Assembly (NCBI RefSeq): GCF_001305575.3
Contig: NZ_CP012373.2
Coordinates: 496,001-560,000, forward strand
Origin: Beggiatoa leptomitoformis
GTDB taxonomy: Bacteria > Pseudomonadota > Gammaproteobacteria > Beggiatoales > Beggiatoaceae
DNA length: 64,000 nt
Reading direction: 5' to 3'
Part shown: piece after piece, positions 29,414 to 39,213 of the stretch
How the letters are laid out: each line of letters starts with the position of its first letter
Numbering within the stretch: position 1 is the first letter of the stretch
Translations under genes and position numbers: made by a program
The notes under the pieces: model-generated
Seen by the model: only the letters and a program-made list of their open reading frames with translations
Database searches by the model: none
What the model was told of the DNA's origin: nothing

Positions 29414-31279
29414 CTAGATTTTAATCCCTTCCAACGTGGCGATGGTGTTAATGTCTTTGTCACCACGTCCTGAAAGATTGACCACAATAATCTGGTCTTT
29501 ATTCAAGGTGGGCGCGAGTTTGTTACAAAATGCCAAAGCATGACTGGATTCTAAAGCGGGAATAATCCCCTCAGTACGGGTTAAATCGTGAAAAGCGGCA
29601 ATCGCTTCGCTGTCGGTAATCGTGACATATTGCGCACGCCCTGTGTCTTTTAGCCACGCGTGTTCAGGTCCTACACCGGGATAATCTAAACCCGCAGAAA
29701 CTGAATGCGTTTCTATGACTAAGCCGTTTTCATCACTCATTAAGTAAGTGCGATTACCGTGTAAAACGCCCGGTTTACCCGCTGTTAAAGAAGCTGAATG
29801 CCGTCCTGTTTCGATACCATCACCCCCCGCTTCTACACCATAAATTTTCACGTTTTTATCGTGAATAAAGGGGTAAAACAAACCCATCGCATTTGAACCA
29901 CCACCAACACACGCACAAATTGCATCAGGTAGCCGTCCTGCTTGAATTTTAATCTGTTGGCGGGCTTCACGTCCGATAATCGTTTGAAAATCGCGCACCA
30001 TCATTGGGTAAGGATGTGGCCCTGCAACTGTACCAATAATGTAGAAAGTATTATCTACATTAGTCACCCAGTCGCGCATGGCTTCATTTAATGCATCTTT
30101 TAGGGTTTTTGAGCCTGAAGAAACGGCACGCACTTCTGCACCGAGTAAACGCATCCGATACACATTTACCGTTTGACGTTTAATATCTTCCTCGCCCATA
30201 TAAACCACGCATTCCATTCCAAAACGGGCGGCAACTGTGGCAGTAGCAACACCGTGTTGTCCTGCGCCTGTTTCAGCGATAATGCGGGTTTTACCCATGC
30301 GTTTGGCAAGAATGGCTTGTCCTAACGCACTGTTAATTTTGTGCGCGCCTGTGTGGTTTAAGTCCTCGCGTTTTAAATAAATCTGCGCGCCGCCTAAACG
30401 TTCTGACCAGCGTTTGGCGTGGTATAACGGCGAGGGTCTGCCCACATAATGTTGTAAATCACTATTTAATTCAGCTAGAAATTCAGGGTCTTGCATATAT
30501 TTTTCGTATGCAATCCGTAATTCTTCTAAGGGTTGCATGAGTGTTTCTGCAACAAATCGTCCACCATATTTTCCAAAATGTCCTTGTGCATCAGGTAATA
30601 AGGTTGATTCTAAATTTTCTAACGCGCTAACGGTAGCCGCTGACATGGATACACCTCGAATAAATGCGGCGATTTTTTCTGCCGACTTAATACCTTTGGA
30701 AGATTCTACCCCACCACTGACATCAACCGCATAGGGATGAGAAACGGTAAGAGCTTGATGAATATTATTAATCGTTAATCCCCCTGCCAATATCACAGGT
30801 TTGGATAAGTTACGTGGAATCCGTCGCCAATCAAACGCAATGCCTGTTCCGCCTTGTACACCTTCTACATAGCTATCAACCAGTAACGCTTGCGCACTCG
30901 CGTAGCGTGTCGCGATAGTGTGTAGGTCGGTATCTGCTTGCATACGTATCGCTTTGATATAGGGCTTGTTGTAGGATTCACATTCGCTGGGCGATTCTTC
31001 ACCGTGAAATTGCAACACGTCTATATGAACGTTGTGTATAACTTCCTGTACCCATTTAGCGTCTGCGTTGACAAATAGGCCAACAACGGTAACAAAAGAA
31101 GGGAGTGTTTGCAGAATACGTTGGGCTTGTTGAATAGAGACGTTGCGCGGACTTTTGGGATAAAACACTAGACCAATCGCGTCCGCACCAAGCAGTGCCG
31201 CACTAATAGCATCTTGTGGGCGCGTAATCCCACAAATTTTTACCCGCACACGGGCAGAACAGGGCGTAGCAGTTGTCAT
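29414..31279 (-). CDS. trpF/trpB: Fused phosphoribosylanthranilate isomerase / tryptophan synthase beta chain
   Basis: One 621-codon frame. Residues about 8-208 are TrpF ([69 protein letters not shown]). Residues 212-621 are a complete TrpB, with the PLP lysine in [15 protein letters not shown], the phosphate-binding GGGSNAMG and the C-terminal [13 protein letters not shown]. No stop separates them. Residue 212 is a methionine preceded by GAGGTG five bases away on the minus strand, so a free TrpB could also be made from the same mRNA. These steps feed trpA, 2 bases downstream. No trpC or trpD is nearby. Confidence 0.93.
   Translation of the reverse strand: MTTATPCSARVRVKICGITRPQDAISAALLGADAIGLVFYPKSPRNVSIQQAQRILQTLPSFVTVVGLFVNADAKWVQEVIHNVHIDVLQFHGEESPSECESYNKPYIKAIRMQADTDLHTIATRYASAQALLVDSYVEGVQGGTGIAFDWRRIPRNLSKPVILAGGLTINNIHQALTVSHPYAVDVSGGVESSKGIKSAEKIAAFIRGVSMSAATVSALENLESTLLPDAQGHFGKYGGRFVAETLMQPLEELRIAYEKYMQDPEFLAELNSDLQHYVGRPSPLYHAKRWSERLGGAQIYLKREDLNHTGAHKINSALGQAILAKRMGKTRIIAETGAGQHGVATATVAARFGMECVVYMGEEDIKRQTVNVYRMRLLGAEVRAVSSGSKTLKDALNEAMRDWVTNVDNTFYIIGTVAGPHPYPMMVRDFQTIIGREARQQIKIQAGRLPDAICACVGGGSNAMGLFYPFIHDKNVKIYGVEAGGDGIETGRHSASLTAGKPGVLHGNRTYLMSDENGLVIETHSVSAGLDYPGVGPEHAWLKDTGRAQYVTITDSEAIAAFHDLTRTEGIIPALESSHALAFCNKLAPTLNKDQIIVVNLSGRGDKDINTIATLEGIKI
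30652..30657 (-). promoter_or_regulatory. Internal ribosome binding site within trpF/trpB
   Basis: GAGGTG on the minus strand, five bases before an in-frame ATG (30646-30644) exactly where the TrpB family normally starts. It would allow separate translation of a 410-residue TrpB beside the fusion. Confidence 0.6.
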
Positions 31280-31946
31280 GGGAAAAAGTCGATATTGATA
31301 TTAAGGGCAACGAGAATAACTTATGGCGTTTAATAACTTTAATATTCGTTTATAGTGTTATCAAACGGGTATCGCGTAATTATATCACCATTTTGTGAAG
31401 ACAAATTCATTCAGATATTATTGAACATAGCCTATATGGGTTAATGCGTTGAAAGATAGCACGGATACCATCGTTTCGAGTGATGTTGTCCATTTTTTCT
31501 TTTTAACGTTTATCTTAATCAGAATTTACAGGATTAACAAAATGTTCCGTATTAAGAGATAAAAAACTATTCGACGTATTTGACGATATAACGCTCTTAA
31601 TTTTAAAACAACAGTAGTAAAATCGGTGTGGGTAATCATTATAAACGACAATTTTTGGCGTTGTAGCATTCCCTTTCCGTAAACGGAAAGCGTTAGGGAG
31701 TGCTAAACAAAAAAGGATAAATATAATAGTTATCTAAATTAGGGTTTTCAGTGTTAATAGGCGTAAGCGCGATAGCATTTAGAATGCGGTAAATTCCATT
31801 AGTCCTGAAAATCCTGATTCAGACAATCTCTCATTAGGAAAATGACTTATCCTTATTTAGCACCACCAACAATAGACCACTCGCAAGTCAGTGCGAATTT
31901 ATTCGCATTTACAAATAACAACCAATAATGCAATAAAGGATTTATT
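31280..31946. other. Long intergenic region with hairpins, between trpF/trpB and an acyl-CoA dehydrogenase
   Basis: 667 bases without a recognisable gene. At 31666-31703 is a bulged hairpin: outer arms GCATTCCC/GGGAGTGC, inner TTTCCGT/ACGGAAA. At 31802-31821 is one arm of the repeat also found after the YgiQ gene. At 31892-31907 the palindrome TGCGAATTTATTCGCA lies just in front of the dehydrogenase gene. Both divergent promoters must lie here. Confidence 0.5.
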
Positions 31947-33734
31947 ATGACCTATATCGCCCCTATTCGTGATATGCAATTTGTTATCAATGAATTAGCT
32001 GATTTATCAACGATTAATACCTATCCCATTTATGAAGATGCGACGGCTGAATTAGTCACCTCTATTCTTGACGAAGCCAATAAACTTGCCTCTGAAGTGC
32101 TTGCCCCTTTAAATTATAGTGGTGATATTCAAGGTAACACTTTAAAAGCTGGGGTTATCACGACGGCAACGGGCTTTAAAGAAGCCTATACGCAATTTGT
32201 GGAAAGCGGTTGGAATGGTTTACACAGTAATCCCGATTTTGGCGGGCAAGGTTTACCCGCTTTAGTCAGTACCGCCGTTAGCGAAATGTGGCATGCCGCT
32301 AATATGTCCTTCGGTTTATGCCCAATGTTGACTCAAGGCGCGATTGAAGCCATTGCGCATCATGGTAGTGACGCATTAAAAGCGGTTTATTTAGCCAAAT
32401 TAATTGAAGGCACATGGACAGGCACAATGAATTTAACAGAACCACAAGCGGGGTCTGATTTAAGTGCTGTGCGAGCGAAAGCCGTGCCTAATGGCGACCA
32501 TTATCTCATCAGTGGGCAAAAAATCTTTATTACTTGGGGTGAGCATGATATGGCAGACAATATCATTCACTTAACCCTTGCACGTACCCCTGATGCACCT
32601 GAAGGCGTAAAAGGTATCTCTTTATTTGTTGTGCCAAAATTCTTGGTGAAAGCAGATGGCAGTTTAGGCGAGCGCAATGATGTCTATTGCACCTCGATTG
32701 AACACAAACTTGGTATTCACGCAAGCCCTACTGCCGTTATGGTTTTTGGCGACAAAGCGGGAGCAGTCGGCTATTTAGTTGGTGAAGAAAATCGTGGTTT
32801 AGAATATATGTTTACCATGATGAACCATGCGCGTTTATCCGTTGGATTAGAAGGGGTTGCGATTGCAGAGCGCGCTTATCAACAAGCCCTACGTTATGCT
32901 AAAGAACGTACTCAAGGGCGTGAAATGGGCGTAAAAGGCGGGGAACGGGTAGCGATTATCAAACATCCTGATGTGCGCCGTATGTTGATGTCGATGAAAT
33001 CGCAAATTGAAGCCATGCGTGCTGTCGCTTATGTAACCGCCGCATATATGGATAAAGCCCTTGCTGAATCAGACACGACCAAACAGCAGGCCGCAATGGC
33101 ACTGGTTGATTTATTAACCCCAATCGTTAAAGGCTGGTGTACAGAAGCCTCCATTGAAATTACTTCTACAGGAGTGCAAGTTCATGGTGGAATGGGTTTT
33201 ATTGAAGAAACAGGTGCGGCGCAACATTTCCGTGATGCACGGATTACCACCATTTATGAAGGGACAACAGGCATCCAAGCCAGCGATTTAGTTGGACGAA
33301 AAATTGCCCGTGAAAATGGTGCGACCGCAAAAGTATTGCTTGCTGAAATGAGCGGTGTTGCAACAGAACTCGCTAACGCCGTAGGCGATGATTGTGCTGC
33401 CATTCATCGTGCATTTACCGATAGTATTCATGCTTTAACCGAAGCAACCGAATGGATATTAGCCAATTACGCGCAAAATCCTAAACAACCTTCAGCCGTT
33501 GCTGTTCCTTATCTACGTTTATTTGGAATTGTTACAGGGGGTTGGCAGATGGCAAAAGCCGCATTAATCGCGCAAGCCCAATTACAAAAAGGACAAGACC
33601 CCCATTTTTATGAAGCTAAATTAATCACGGCTCGGTTTTATGCAGAACATGTGTTAATGCAAGCCAGTGGATTGGCTTATAGTGTAATGAATGGCGCGGT
33701 AAGTACCTTAGCCTTACAAGAAGAACAGTTTTAA
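31947..33734 (+). CDS. Acyl-CoA dehydrogenase, DmdC/long form
   Basis: 595 residues, the long acyl-CoA dehydrogenase type with an extra C-terminal domain, as in 3-methylmercaptopropionyl-CoA dehydrogenase-like proteins. FAD/substrate motifs are [16 protein letters not shown] and GQKIFITWGEHD; the catalytic glutamate is expected in DARITTIYEGTTGIQASDL. The N-terminal ELADLSTINTYPIYEDATAE extension is typical. It oxidises an acyl-CoA to the 2-enoyl form with electron transfer to ETF. Precise substrate is unknown; other DMSP-pathway genes are absent from the window. AAAGGATTTATT precedes the ATG. Confidence 0.88.
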   Translation: MTYIAPIRDMQFVINELADLSTINTYPIYEDATAELVTSILDEANKLASEVLAPLNYSGDIQGNTLKAGVITTATGFKEAYTQFVESGWNGLHSNPDFGGQGLPALVSTAVSEMWHAANMSFGLCPMLTQGAIEAIAHHGSDALKAVYLAKLIEGTWTGTMNLTEPQAGSDLSAVRAKAVPNGDHYLISGQKIFITWGEHDMADNIIHLTLARTPDAPEGVKGISLFVVPKFLVKADGSLGERNDVYCTSIEHKLGIHASPTAVMVFGDKAGAVGYLVGEENRGLEYMFTMMNHARLSVGLEGVAIAERAYQQALRYAKERTQGREMGVKGGERVAIIKHPDVRRMLMSMKSQIEAMRAVAYVTAAYMDKALAESDTTKQQAAMALVDLLTPIVKGWCTEASIEITSTGVQVHGGMGFIEETGAAQHFRDARITTIYEGTTGIQASDLVGRKIARENGATAKVLLAEMSGVATELANAVGDDCAAIHRAFTDSIHALTEATEWILANYAQNPKQPSAVAVPYLRLFGIVTGGWQMAKAALIAQAQLQKGQDPHFYEAKLITARFYAEHVLMQASGLAYSVMNGAVSTLALQEEQF

Positions 33735-33761
33735 TATCCATATTTAAACGCTAATTAAATA

Positions 33762-33796
33762 AACGGATAACACCGCTTAATGTGGTGATATCCGTT
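33762..33796 (+). terminator. Hairpin terminator after the long acyl-CoA dehydrogenase
   Basis: Outer arms AACGGATA/TATCCGTT and inner CACC/GGTG, 28 bases past the stop, followed by CTAAAAAATTT. The second dehydrogenase therefore probably has its own promoter or depends on readthrough. Confidence 0.6.
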
Positions 33797-33918
33797 CTAA
33801 AAAATTTAATTCAGACACACGCAAAACAATAATAAACTGCTTGCAAAATAGTAATAATATCAATTTTTTATATAAATTTTGTAAGTATCTGCGTAATTTT
33901 TCACCAAAGGAAACCCAC

Positions 33919-35055
33919 ATGCAATTAACACAAGAACAACGCATGATTCGCGAAATGGCACGGGAATTTGCACAAGAACAACTCGCCCCGTATGCGGCAC
34001 AATGGGATAAAGAACATCACTTTCCTAAACAAGCTATTAATGAAATGGGAAAATTGGGGTTTTTTGGCATTATTATCCCTGAAGAATGGGGTGGTGTGGG
34101 AGCGGATTATGTCTCTTTTGCACTCGCGATTGAAGAAATTGCTGCGGGTGATGGTGCATGTTCAACCATTATTAGCGTGGTTAATTCGCTCGCGTGTATG
34201 CCACTGTTAAAGTATGGAACTGATGCACAAAAAAATCGTTTTTTAAAACCGATGGCACGTGGAGAATTATTAGGTGCGTTTTGCCTAACAGAACCACAAG
34301 CAGGGTCGGACGCGGCGGATTTACGAACACGCGCTGTGCGTGAGGGGGATGAATATGTATTAAATGGGGTAAAGCAATTTATAACCTCTGGAAAACAAGC
34401 CGATTTAGCCATTGTATTTGCAGTGACTGACCCAAGTGCGGGAAAAAAAGGAATTAGCGCGTTTATTGTACCAACTGATACACAAGGCTATATCGTCGCC
34501 CGTTTGGAAGAAAAATTAGGTCAACATGCGTCGGATACCGCACAGATTATTTTGGATAATGTGCGCTTATCAACCGAGTATTTATTAGGTAAAGAGGGTG
34601 AAGGTTATAAAATTGCATTGGGAAATTTAGAAGGCGGACGTATCGGTATTGCATCGCAATCGGTTGGGATGGCACGGGCAGCGTATCAAGCTGCTTTACA
34701 ATATGCAAAAGACCGACAAACTTTTGGTAAGGCAATTATCCAACATCAAGCAGTTGCCTTTCGTCTAGCCGATATGGCAACCCAAATTGAGGCGGCACGA
34801 TTGTTAATTTGGCAAGCGGCCAGTTTACGTGACCAAAATTTACCCTGTTTAAAAGAAGCCTGTATGGCAAAATTATTCGCATCGGAAATGGCGGAAAAAG
34901 TATGTTCACAAGCCATTCAAATTCATGGCGGTTATGGATATTTAAGTGATTTTCCTGTGGAACGCATTTATCGAGATGTGCGTGTTGCTCAAATTTATGA
35001 AGGAACAAGTGATATTCAGCGAATGGTCATCAGCCGCTTATTAGCAGATGAATAG
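33919..35055 (+). CDS. Acyl-CoA dehydrogenase, short-chain type
   Basis: 378 residues, the normal acyl-CoA dehydrogenase length. [19 protein letters not shown] and [14 protein letters not shown] bind FAD and substrate; [19 protein letters not shown] carries the expected catalytic glutamate region near the C-terminus. It catalyses alpha,beta-dehydrogenation of a short or branched acyl-CoA. The ATG at 33919 has AAAGGAAA in front and aligns with the family start [18 protein letters not shown]; an upstream in-frame start adds unrelated sequence. It is paired with the long dehydrogenase upstream. Confidence 0.92.
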   Translation: MQLTQEQRMIREMAREFAQEQLAPYAAQWDKEHHFPKQAINEMGKLGFFGIIIPEEWGGVGADYVSFALAIEEIAAGDGACSTIISVVNSLACMPLLKYGTDAQKNRFLKPMARGELLGAFCLTEPQAGSDAADLRTRAVREGDEYVLNGVKQFITSGKQADLAIVFAVTDPSAGKKGISAFIVPTDTQGYIVARLEEKLGQHASDTAQIILDNVRLSTEYLLGKEGEGYKIALGNLEGGRIGIASQSVGMARAAYQAALQYAKDRQTFGKAIIQHQAVAFRLADMATQIEAARLLIWQAASLRDQNLPCLKEACMAKLFASEMAEKVCSQAIQIHGGYGYLSDFPVERIYRDVRVAQIYEGTSDIQRMVISRLLADE

Positions 35056-35515
35056 CGGGTTACTAACCATAAGCAACTTCCCCAATAGCTCTCTTTTTTT
35101 GCACTGCCTATAATAAACGCAAGCCTTGATAGGGGATAAATATTAAAGTAAATGCCTGCGAGAAAAGCCGATTAATAATAATTGGTTATGTAAAAAGAAT
35201 TAACCACCTACTCGACTACAGGTTTGTATTTGTCAATCAATTGTTTTTATTTATAAAAAAGCAAGAAAAGGCGTTTAGTGGTTGTAAAGTTATCCTATTA
35301 TAGTGGACAATGCTTGTCATGATTGTTCAACAGGCGGGTGGTGTAAATATTGCTCGTTAAGTGGACACATAGAATGACGGTTAATGATGACTTAAACCAT
35401 CTTAAGATGTTGTTCTTACATTTGTTCGTATTACAGTTGTCAAATGTGATTTATTCAACGAATTGTCGTGTAAATCCTTCCATCGAATCATAATCATATT
35501 ATAAAGGATGTTGAC
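35056..35515. other. Intergenic region, nothing recognised
   Basis: 460 AT-rich bases between two rightward genes. No terminator, RNA or operator was recognised with confidence. The promoter for the DUF945 gene should be here. Confidence 0.4.
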
Positions 35516-36970
35516 ATGAAGAAATTACTTCACCTCAGTATAATTACTGTTTTAGCGGGTTCTGTAACACTTTCCCTCCCCGTCTATGCAGACAAGAAAA
35601 AAACTGAAGAACCTGCAAAAGAAGTTGCAAAAGAAACGAAGTCTGAATCTGATTTACAAGGATTTTCTGTTACACATACTGTTGGTGGTAAAGCACAACC
35701 GACTGCTAAAGTAGATTCTGACCCATTGGCACTTTTGGGGGCATTAAAGCAGGATTTAATTGCCCAATTAGCCAAGGGCAAACCGCTGGAAATGACAACG
35801 GAAATTAAACCTATTTTCAGTAGCGAATTGGCGAAAACGTTAAAGGGTTTACCTCCTATTACCGTTAAAACCAATGTTGGTGCAGATGGTCAAGGTGTCA
35901 GCGATGTTTCCGTGCCTGCTTATAAGTATGAAGGCACTAAAAAAGGCGAGAAAGGCGTTATTGATTGGCAAGGTTTAACAGGACAAGTAAAATTCCCTGA
36001 AGACTTTAGCACCATGTCACAAGCGTTTGAACTTGCTGGCGCAACCATCGATATCGAAGATACGTTTAAAGCCACCCTTGCAAAAACTACATTTTCGGCT
36101 GATTTAGATGCGGATTTATATCCCACTAAGTTAAACTTCAATCTTCCTTCGTTGGAAGGTGGCGATAAAGATGTGCAGTTCGTCTTTAATAAAATTCTGG
36201 TTGATTTTACAGGCGGAAAAGGCACAAGTGGTTTAGAACTGGGTAAAGGCAGTTTTAGCATTGCCGATGTGAATGTTGATAATAAGGCTGAAGAATCCCA
36301 GTTTAAGCTCAACAACCTATCCGTCAAATTTGACACCCAAGAAGAAAAAGAAGTTGCTAATTACACGCTGAATTTCTCCTTAGACAAATTCTTTGCCAGC
36401 CAAGAAGAAATAGACCTGAGCTTTCTATCTAATATCGAACTTCGTAAGTTAGATATCGCTGCATTGCTAGAAATCCAAAAAACCGCCTCCGAGATGCGCA
36501 AGCAACAAATGGCAGGCAAAATGGATGAATCCATGATGGGCATGGCAATGATGGGTTCATTGATGCAAGCCTTACCCAAGTTAATGGCGAAATCTCCTGA
36601 AATTGCCATGACTAAGCTAAACCTAAAAACTGAAGAAGGTCAATTAGATGGTGGTTTCTCCATCAGTTTAGACGGTAGCAAACCCCTGAAGATGGATGAC
36701 AGTGCCGCTATGTTAAACGCGCTGTCTGGTCAAGCTGATTTTGTGATTGATAAAGGTCTCATCGAACAACTCATGTGGATGCAAATGGGCTCGGGCGAAG
36801 AAATGACCGAAGAGCAAGAAAAACAAATGCAAACCATGATTGACCAACAAATTGAAGATGTTGTGAAACAAGGTTTATTAGTCCCTACGGGTGAACAGTT
36901 TAAACTGAATGCAACCTTAAAAGCAGGCAAGTTAATGGTCAACGGTAAAGAAATGCCTTTACCCATGTAA
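35516..36970 (+). CDS. DUF945 (YdgA-like) periplasmic protein
   Basis: 484 residues with a signal peptide (KKLLHLSIITVLAGSVTLSLPVYA), a charged linker, then the beta-rich DUF945 body and the typical C-terminal ending LKAGKLMVNGKEMPLPM. A Met-rich stretch lies in the middle (KMDESMMGMAMMGSLMQAL). DUF945 members are envelope proteins of unknown role. AAGGATGTTG precedes the ATG. The next gene starts inside its stop codon (TAATG). Confidence 0.75.
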   Translation: MKKLLHLSIITVLAGSVTLSLPVYADKKKTEEPAKEVAKETKSESDLQGFSVTHTVGGKAQPTAKVDSDPLALLGALKQDLIAQLAKGKPLEMTTEIKPIFSSELAKTLKGLPPITVKTNVGADGQGVSDVSVPAYKYEGTKKGEKGVIDWQGLTGQVKFPEDFSTMSQAFELAGATIDIEDTFKATLAKTTFSADLDADLYPTKLNFNLPSLEGGDKDVQFVFNKILVDFTGGKGTSGLELGKGSFSIADVNVDNKAEESQFKLNNLSVKFDTQEEKEVANYTLNFSLDKFFASQEEIDLSFLSNIELRKLDIAALLEIQKTASEMRKQQMAGKMDESMMGMAMMGSLMQALPKLMAKSPEIAMTKLNLKTEEGQLDGGFSISLDGSKPLKMDDSAAMLNALSGQADFVIDKGLIEQLMWMQMGSGEEMTEEQEKQMQTMIDQQIEDVVKQGLLVPTGEQFKLNATLKAGKLMVNGKEMPLPM

Positions 36971-37719
36971 TGTTGAATAGTAAGCCGTTACACTGCTCTC
37001 AGACAGAGAGCAGTCAAGGGGAAGCGTTTTCTTCCCCTTTGTTTCCCGTCACAATTCTTGCCAATACGCCACAGGCGAATGGTTACGTGCTGTTATGCTT
37101 GGCGATTCCGCCAGAAATTCCGCTCTTAGAAAATAATTACTTACTATTCATAAAGCTGGATAATATATTGCCTGTGATGCGTGTTAATCCTGCTCAACAG
37201 ACGTTAGATGTTTTATGTTCTGCAAATGCCGCCTTATATCAAATAGGAACGCAATATGTAGCAACCCTGTTACACAAGCCATTTATTGTTTTTCAATCAC
37301 CTATCACTTTATTAATCGCAGAAAATAACTATATTGCATCGCTGGTTTTTCTCGTTAATCGCTTACGTGTGCAACAACAAGCACAAACTATGGTTTGTTT
37401 TTTAACGGCAGAAGCTGCGTTTCCCTTCAAACCGCGTCCCTCACAAATTTTCCTGCCCGCTATGCCTGATGGTGTTATTGCCGCAATGCCTTTATTAGAT
37501 GATTGGGGTGTTGTGAGTCGTTTAGCCCATGAAGATGATTTAGTGGGGTGTTATGCAGGACATATTGTCGCGTTAATTCGTCATTATCTGACCACACAAG
37601 CACCAGAAAATATTAGCATACAAGCGATTGTTTCACCCACACGCGCACGCGCAATACACGCATTAATTGATGAATATCCCATTCAAGCAATTCATACGAC
37701 TGTGATAGACTCAGTATAA
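36970..37719 (+). CDS. Unrecognised protein, weakly PyrK/ferredoxin-reductase-like
   Basis: 249 residues. The layout faintly follows dihydroorotate dehydrogenase electron-transfer (PyrK-like) proteins: a beta-rich start, a middle stretch PITLLIAENNYIASLVFLVN placed where NAD-binding motifs normally sit but lacking the glycines, and PLLDDWGVVSRLAHEDDLVGC near the end. Coupled to the DUF945 gene by a one-base overlap. If the relationship holds, cofactor-binding residues look lost, so an enzymatic role is doubtful. Confidence 0.45.
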   Translation: MLNSKPLHCSQTESSQGEAFSSPLFPVTILANTPQANGYVLLCLAIPPEIPLLENNYLLFIKLDNILPVMRVNPAQQTLDVLCSANAALYQIGTQYVATLLHKPFIVFQSPITLLIAENNYIASLVFLVNRLRVQQQAQTMVCFLTAEAAFPFKPRPSQIFLPAMPDGVIAAMPLLDDWGVVSRLAHEDDLVGCYAGHIVALIRHYLTTQAPENISIQAIVSPTRARAIHALIDEYPIQAIHTTVIDSV

Positions 37720-37816
37720 ACGCTTTACAAACGCCTTGAAAAATTGTCTTAACAGATAACATCATTTCAAGCAAAATCTACTATAACGCCCACTTTATTC
37801 ATCATGCGAGCAGTGT

Positions 37817-38320
37817 ATGAATCTGTATTTTCGCCTTTTGCTGGTTTTATTAAAGACTTGGCGGGGAGAATCACTTACCCCGTTAGATGAGTCTATCCTA
37901 CACCTGCGTGTGTTACCGACAGATATAGACCTACACGGTAATCTGCAAACTAATCGCTATTTAAGCATGATGGAATTGGGTTATACCGACTTAATTACTC
38001 GCATGGGCTTACGGGTTTTGACACGTCGTCAACGATGGCTTTTTAACATAGTAGCAATTAATTTACATTATTTTTACCCCCTCAAAGTGCTACAAAAATA
38101 CGAACTATCCACCCGTTTATTGTGCTGGGACAATCAATGTCTTTACTTAGAACACCGTTTTCAACAAGATAAAAAAATCGTTGCAATTGGACAAGTTAAA
38201 GCCATTGTACGCGGTCGCAGCGGCAGTATTGCACCGGGTTATCTTTTAGAATTACTAGGCTATGACCCAACCAGTCCCAATTTTCCAACGGCGATACAAC
38301 AATGGTTTAAAACAATATAA
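37817..38320 (+). CDS. Hot-dog acyl-CoA thioesterase family protein
   Basis: 167 residues. An N-terminal hydrophobic segment (NLYFRLLLVLLKTW) is followed by a 4HBT-like hot-dog core, with LPTDIDLHGNLQTNRYLSMM carrying the usual acidic and asparagine positions. It likely hydrolyses an acyl-CoA or similar thioester near the membrane. It is the last gene before a Fur-box region. Substrate unknown. Confidence 0.7.
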   Translation: MNLYFRLLLVLLKTWRGESLTPLDESILHLRVLPTDIDLHGNLQTNRYLSMMELGYTDLITRMGLRVLTRRQRWLFNIVAINLHYFYPLKVLQKYELSTRLLCWDNQCLYLEHRFQQDKKIVAIGQVKAIVRGRSGSIAPGYLLELLGYDPTSPNFPTAIQQWFKTI

Positions 38321-38399
38321 ACCGTTATTAATTATAATAAAATCAATAAAAACGCGATACTAAAATAAGATAAAACAATCATCCCCTCTTTACAATGCT

Positions 38400-38418
38400 A
38401 ATGAGAATCATTATCATT
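38400..38418. promoter_or_regulatory. Fur box in front of the DUF2325 gene
   Basis: The core TGAGAATCATTATCA (38402-38416) matches the 7-1-7 Fur consensus TGATAATnATTATCA at all but one position. It lies 32 bases before the start codon, where Fur with iron would block transcription. Confidence 0.75.
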
Positions 38419-38450
38419 TAAAAACATAACAATTTACTGGGGTGAAATTA

Positions 38451-38783
38451 ATGGTTATTTTAGTCGGCGCAGACCGCTTAGGAAATATTGAAAATGTCTT
38501 AAAAGAAAGAGGCTTATCAGAATATCGCCACATTACAGGACGATGTCCTAAAGCACAAAAATGCTCCAATACTTATTGGACAAAGGCGGATTTGATGATT
38601 CTTTTCACTGACTTTGTAGGACACAATGTCATGCGTAATTTTCGTCAACAAGCAAAAGACCAACAAATTCCTTTTATTGCCTGCAAACGTAGCGTTTGCG
38701 ATTTAGCCCGCTGCTTAGATAAATGTGGTTATATTCCACAACATGGATGTAGTGCTACACACTGTCCTTGTACAAAACAATGA
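38451..38783 (+). CDS. DUF2325 protein, cysteine-rich
   Basis: 110 residues of the DUF2325 family. It starts MVILVGADRLGNIENVLKER, a Rossmann-like strand-turn-helix, and has nine cysteines concentrated in RCPKAQKCSNTYW, CKRSVCDLARCLDKC and the C-terminal CSATHCPC. Cysteine spacing suggests metal or cluster binding. The ATG at 38451 follows GGGGTGA at proper distance; a GTG three codons earlier overlaps that site. The Fur box implies expression under iron limitation. Function unknown. Confidence 0.75.
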   Translation: MVILVGADRLGNIENVLKERGLSEYRHITGRCPKAQKCSNTYWTKADLMILFTDFVGHNVMRNFRQQAKDQQIPFIACKRSVCDLARCLDKCGYIPQHGCSATHCPCTKQ

Positions 38784-38805
38784 TTGTCTTTTTTTTGAGT
38801 TTGAA

Positions 38806-38820
38806 TGATAATAATTTTCA
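38806..38820. promoter_or_regulatory. Second Fur box
   Basis: TGATAATAATTTTCA matches the 7-1-7 Fur consensus with one mismatch, 42 bases in front of the Sel1-like gene. Together with the box at 38400 it marks a small iron-responsive cluster. Confidence 0.65.
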
Positions 38821-38862
38821 TTTAGCTTAAAAAACGACAGCGTACATAATGGTGGTGTGGTA

Positions 38863-39099
38863 ATGATGAACCTAGAGAAAACTGATTTTTCAAAAACTTA
38901 TTGGCAAGCTGAACAAGGAAATGCAGAAGCACAATACCAATTAGGGCTAATGTATTCAGAAGGGGAAGCAACCCAACAAAACTTTGATAGGGCATTATTC
39001 TGGTTAAGTAAAGCAGCCCGTCAAGGACACCCTAAAGCCCATTATAGCTTAGTATTACTCCGCCAAATTCAGCGCACACAAAAACGTGCATTACAATGA
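38863..39099 (+). CDS. Small Sel1-repeat (tetratricopeptide-like) protein
   Basis: 78 residues with about two Sel1-like repeats: AEQGNAEAQYQLGLMYSEGE and then NFDRALFWLSKAARQGHPKAH. Such repeats bind other proteins. No signal peptide. Starts at ATGATG after GGTGGTGTGG. Preceded by a Fur box and followed by a strong terminator, so it is a self-contained, probably iron-controlled gene. Partner unknown. Confidence 0.7.
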   Translation: MMNLEKTDFSKTYWQAEQGNAEAQYQLGLMYSEGEATQQNFDRALFWLSKAARQGHPKAHYSLVLLRQIQRTQKRALQ

Positions 39100-39172
39100 C
39101 GAATTATAAAAATTGAGATGAGTGTTGTCGCAAACATACCAAAACCAACGACTAATTTAACAAGACTTTTCT

Positions 39173-39209
39173 AGCCATTCACACTTTAGTTTTAGTGAAT
39201 GGCTTTTTT
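39173..39209 (+). terminator. Rho-independent terminator after the Sel1-like gene
   Basis: Arms AGCCATTCAC and GTGAATGGCT followed by TTTTTT. It lies between convergent genes; the leftward regulator gene ends at 39214. Confidence 0.85.
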
Positions 39210-39213
39210 ATAG

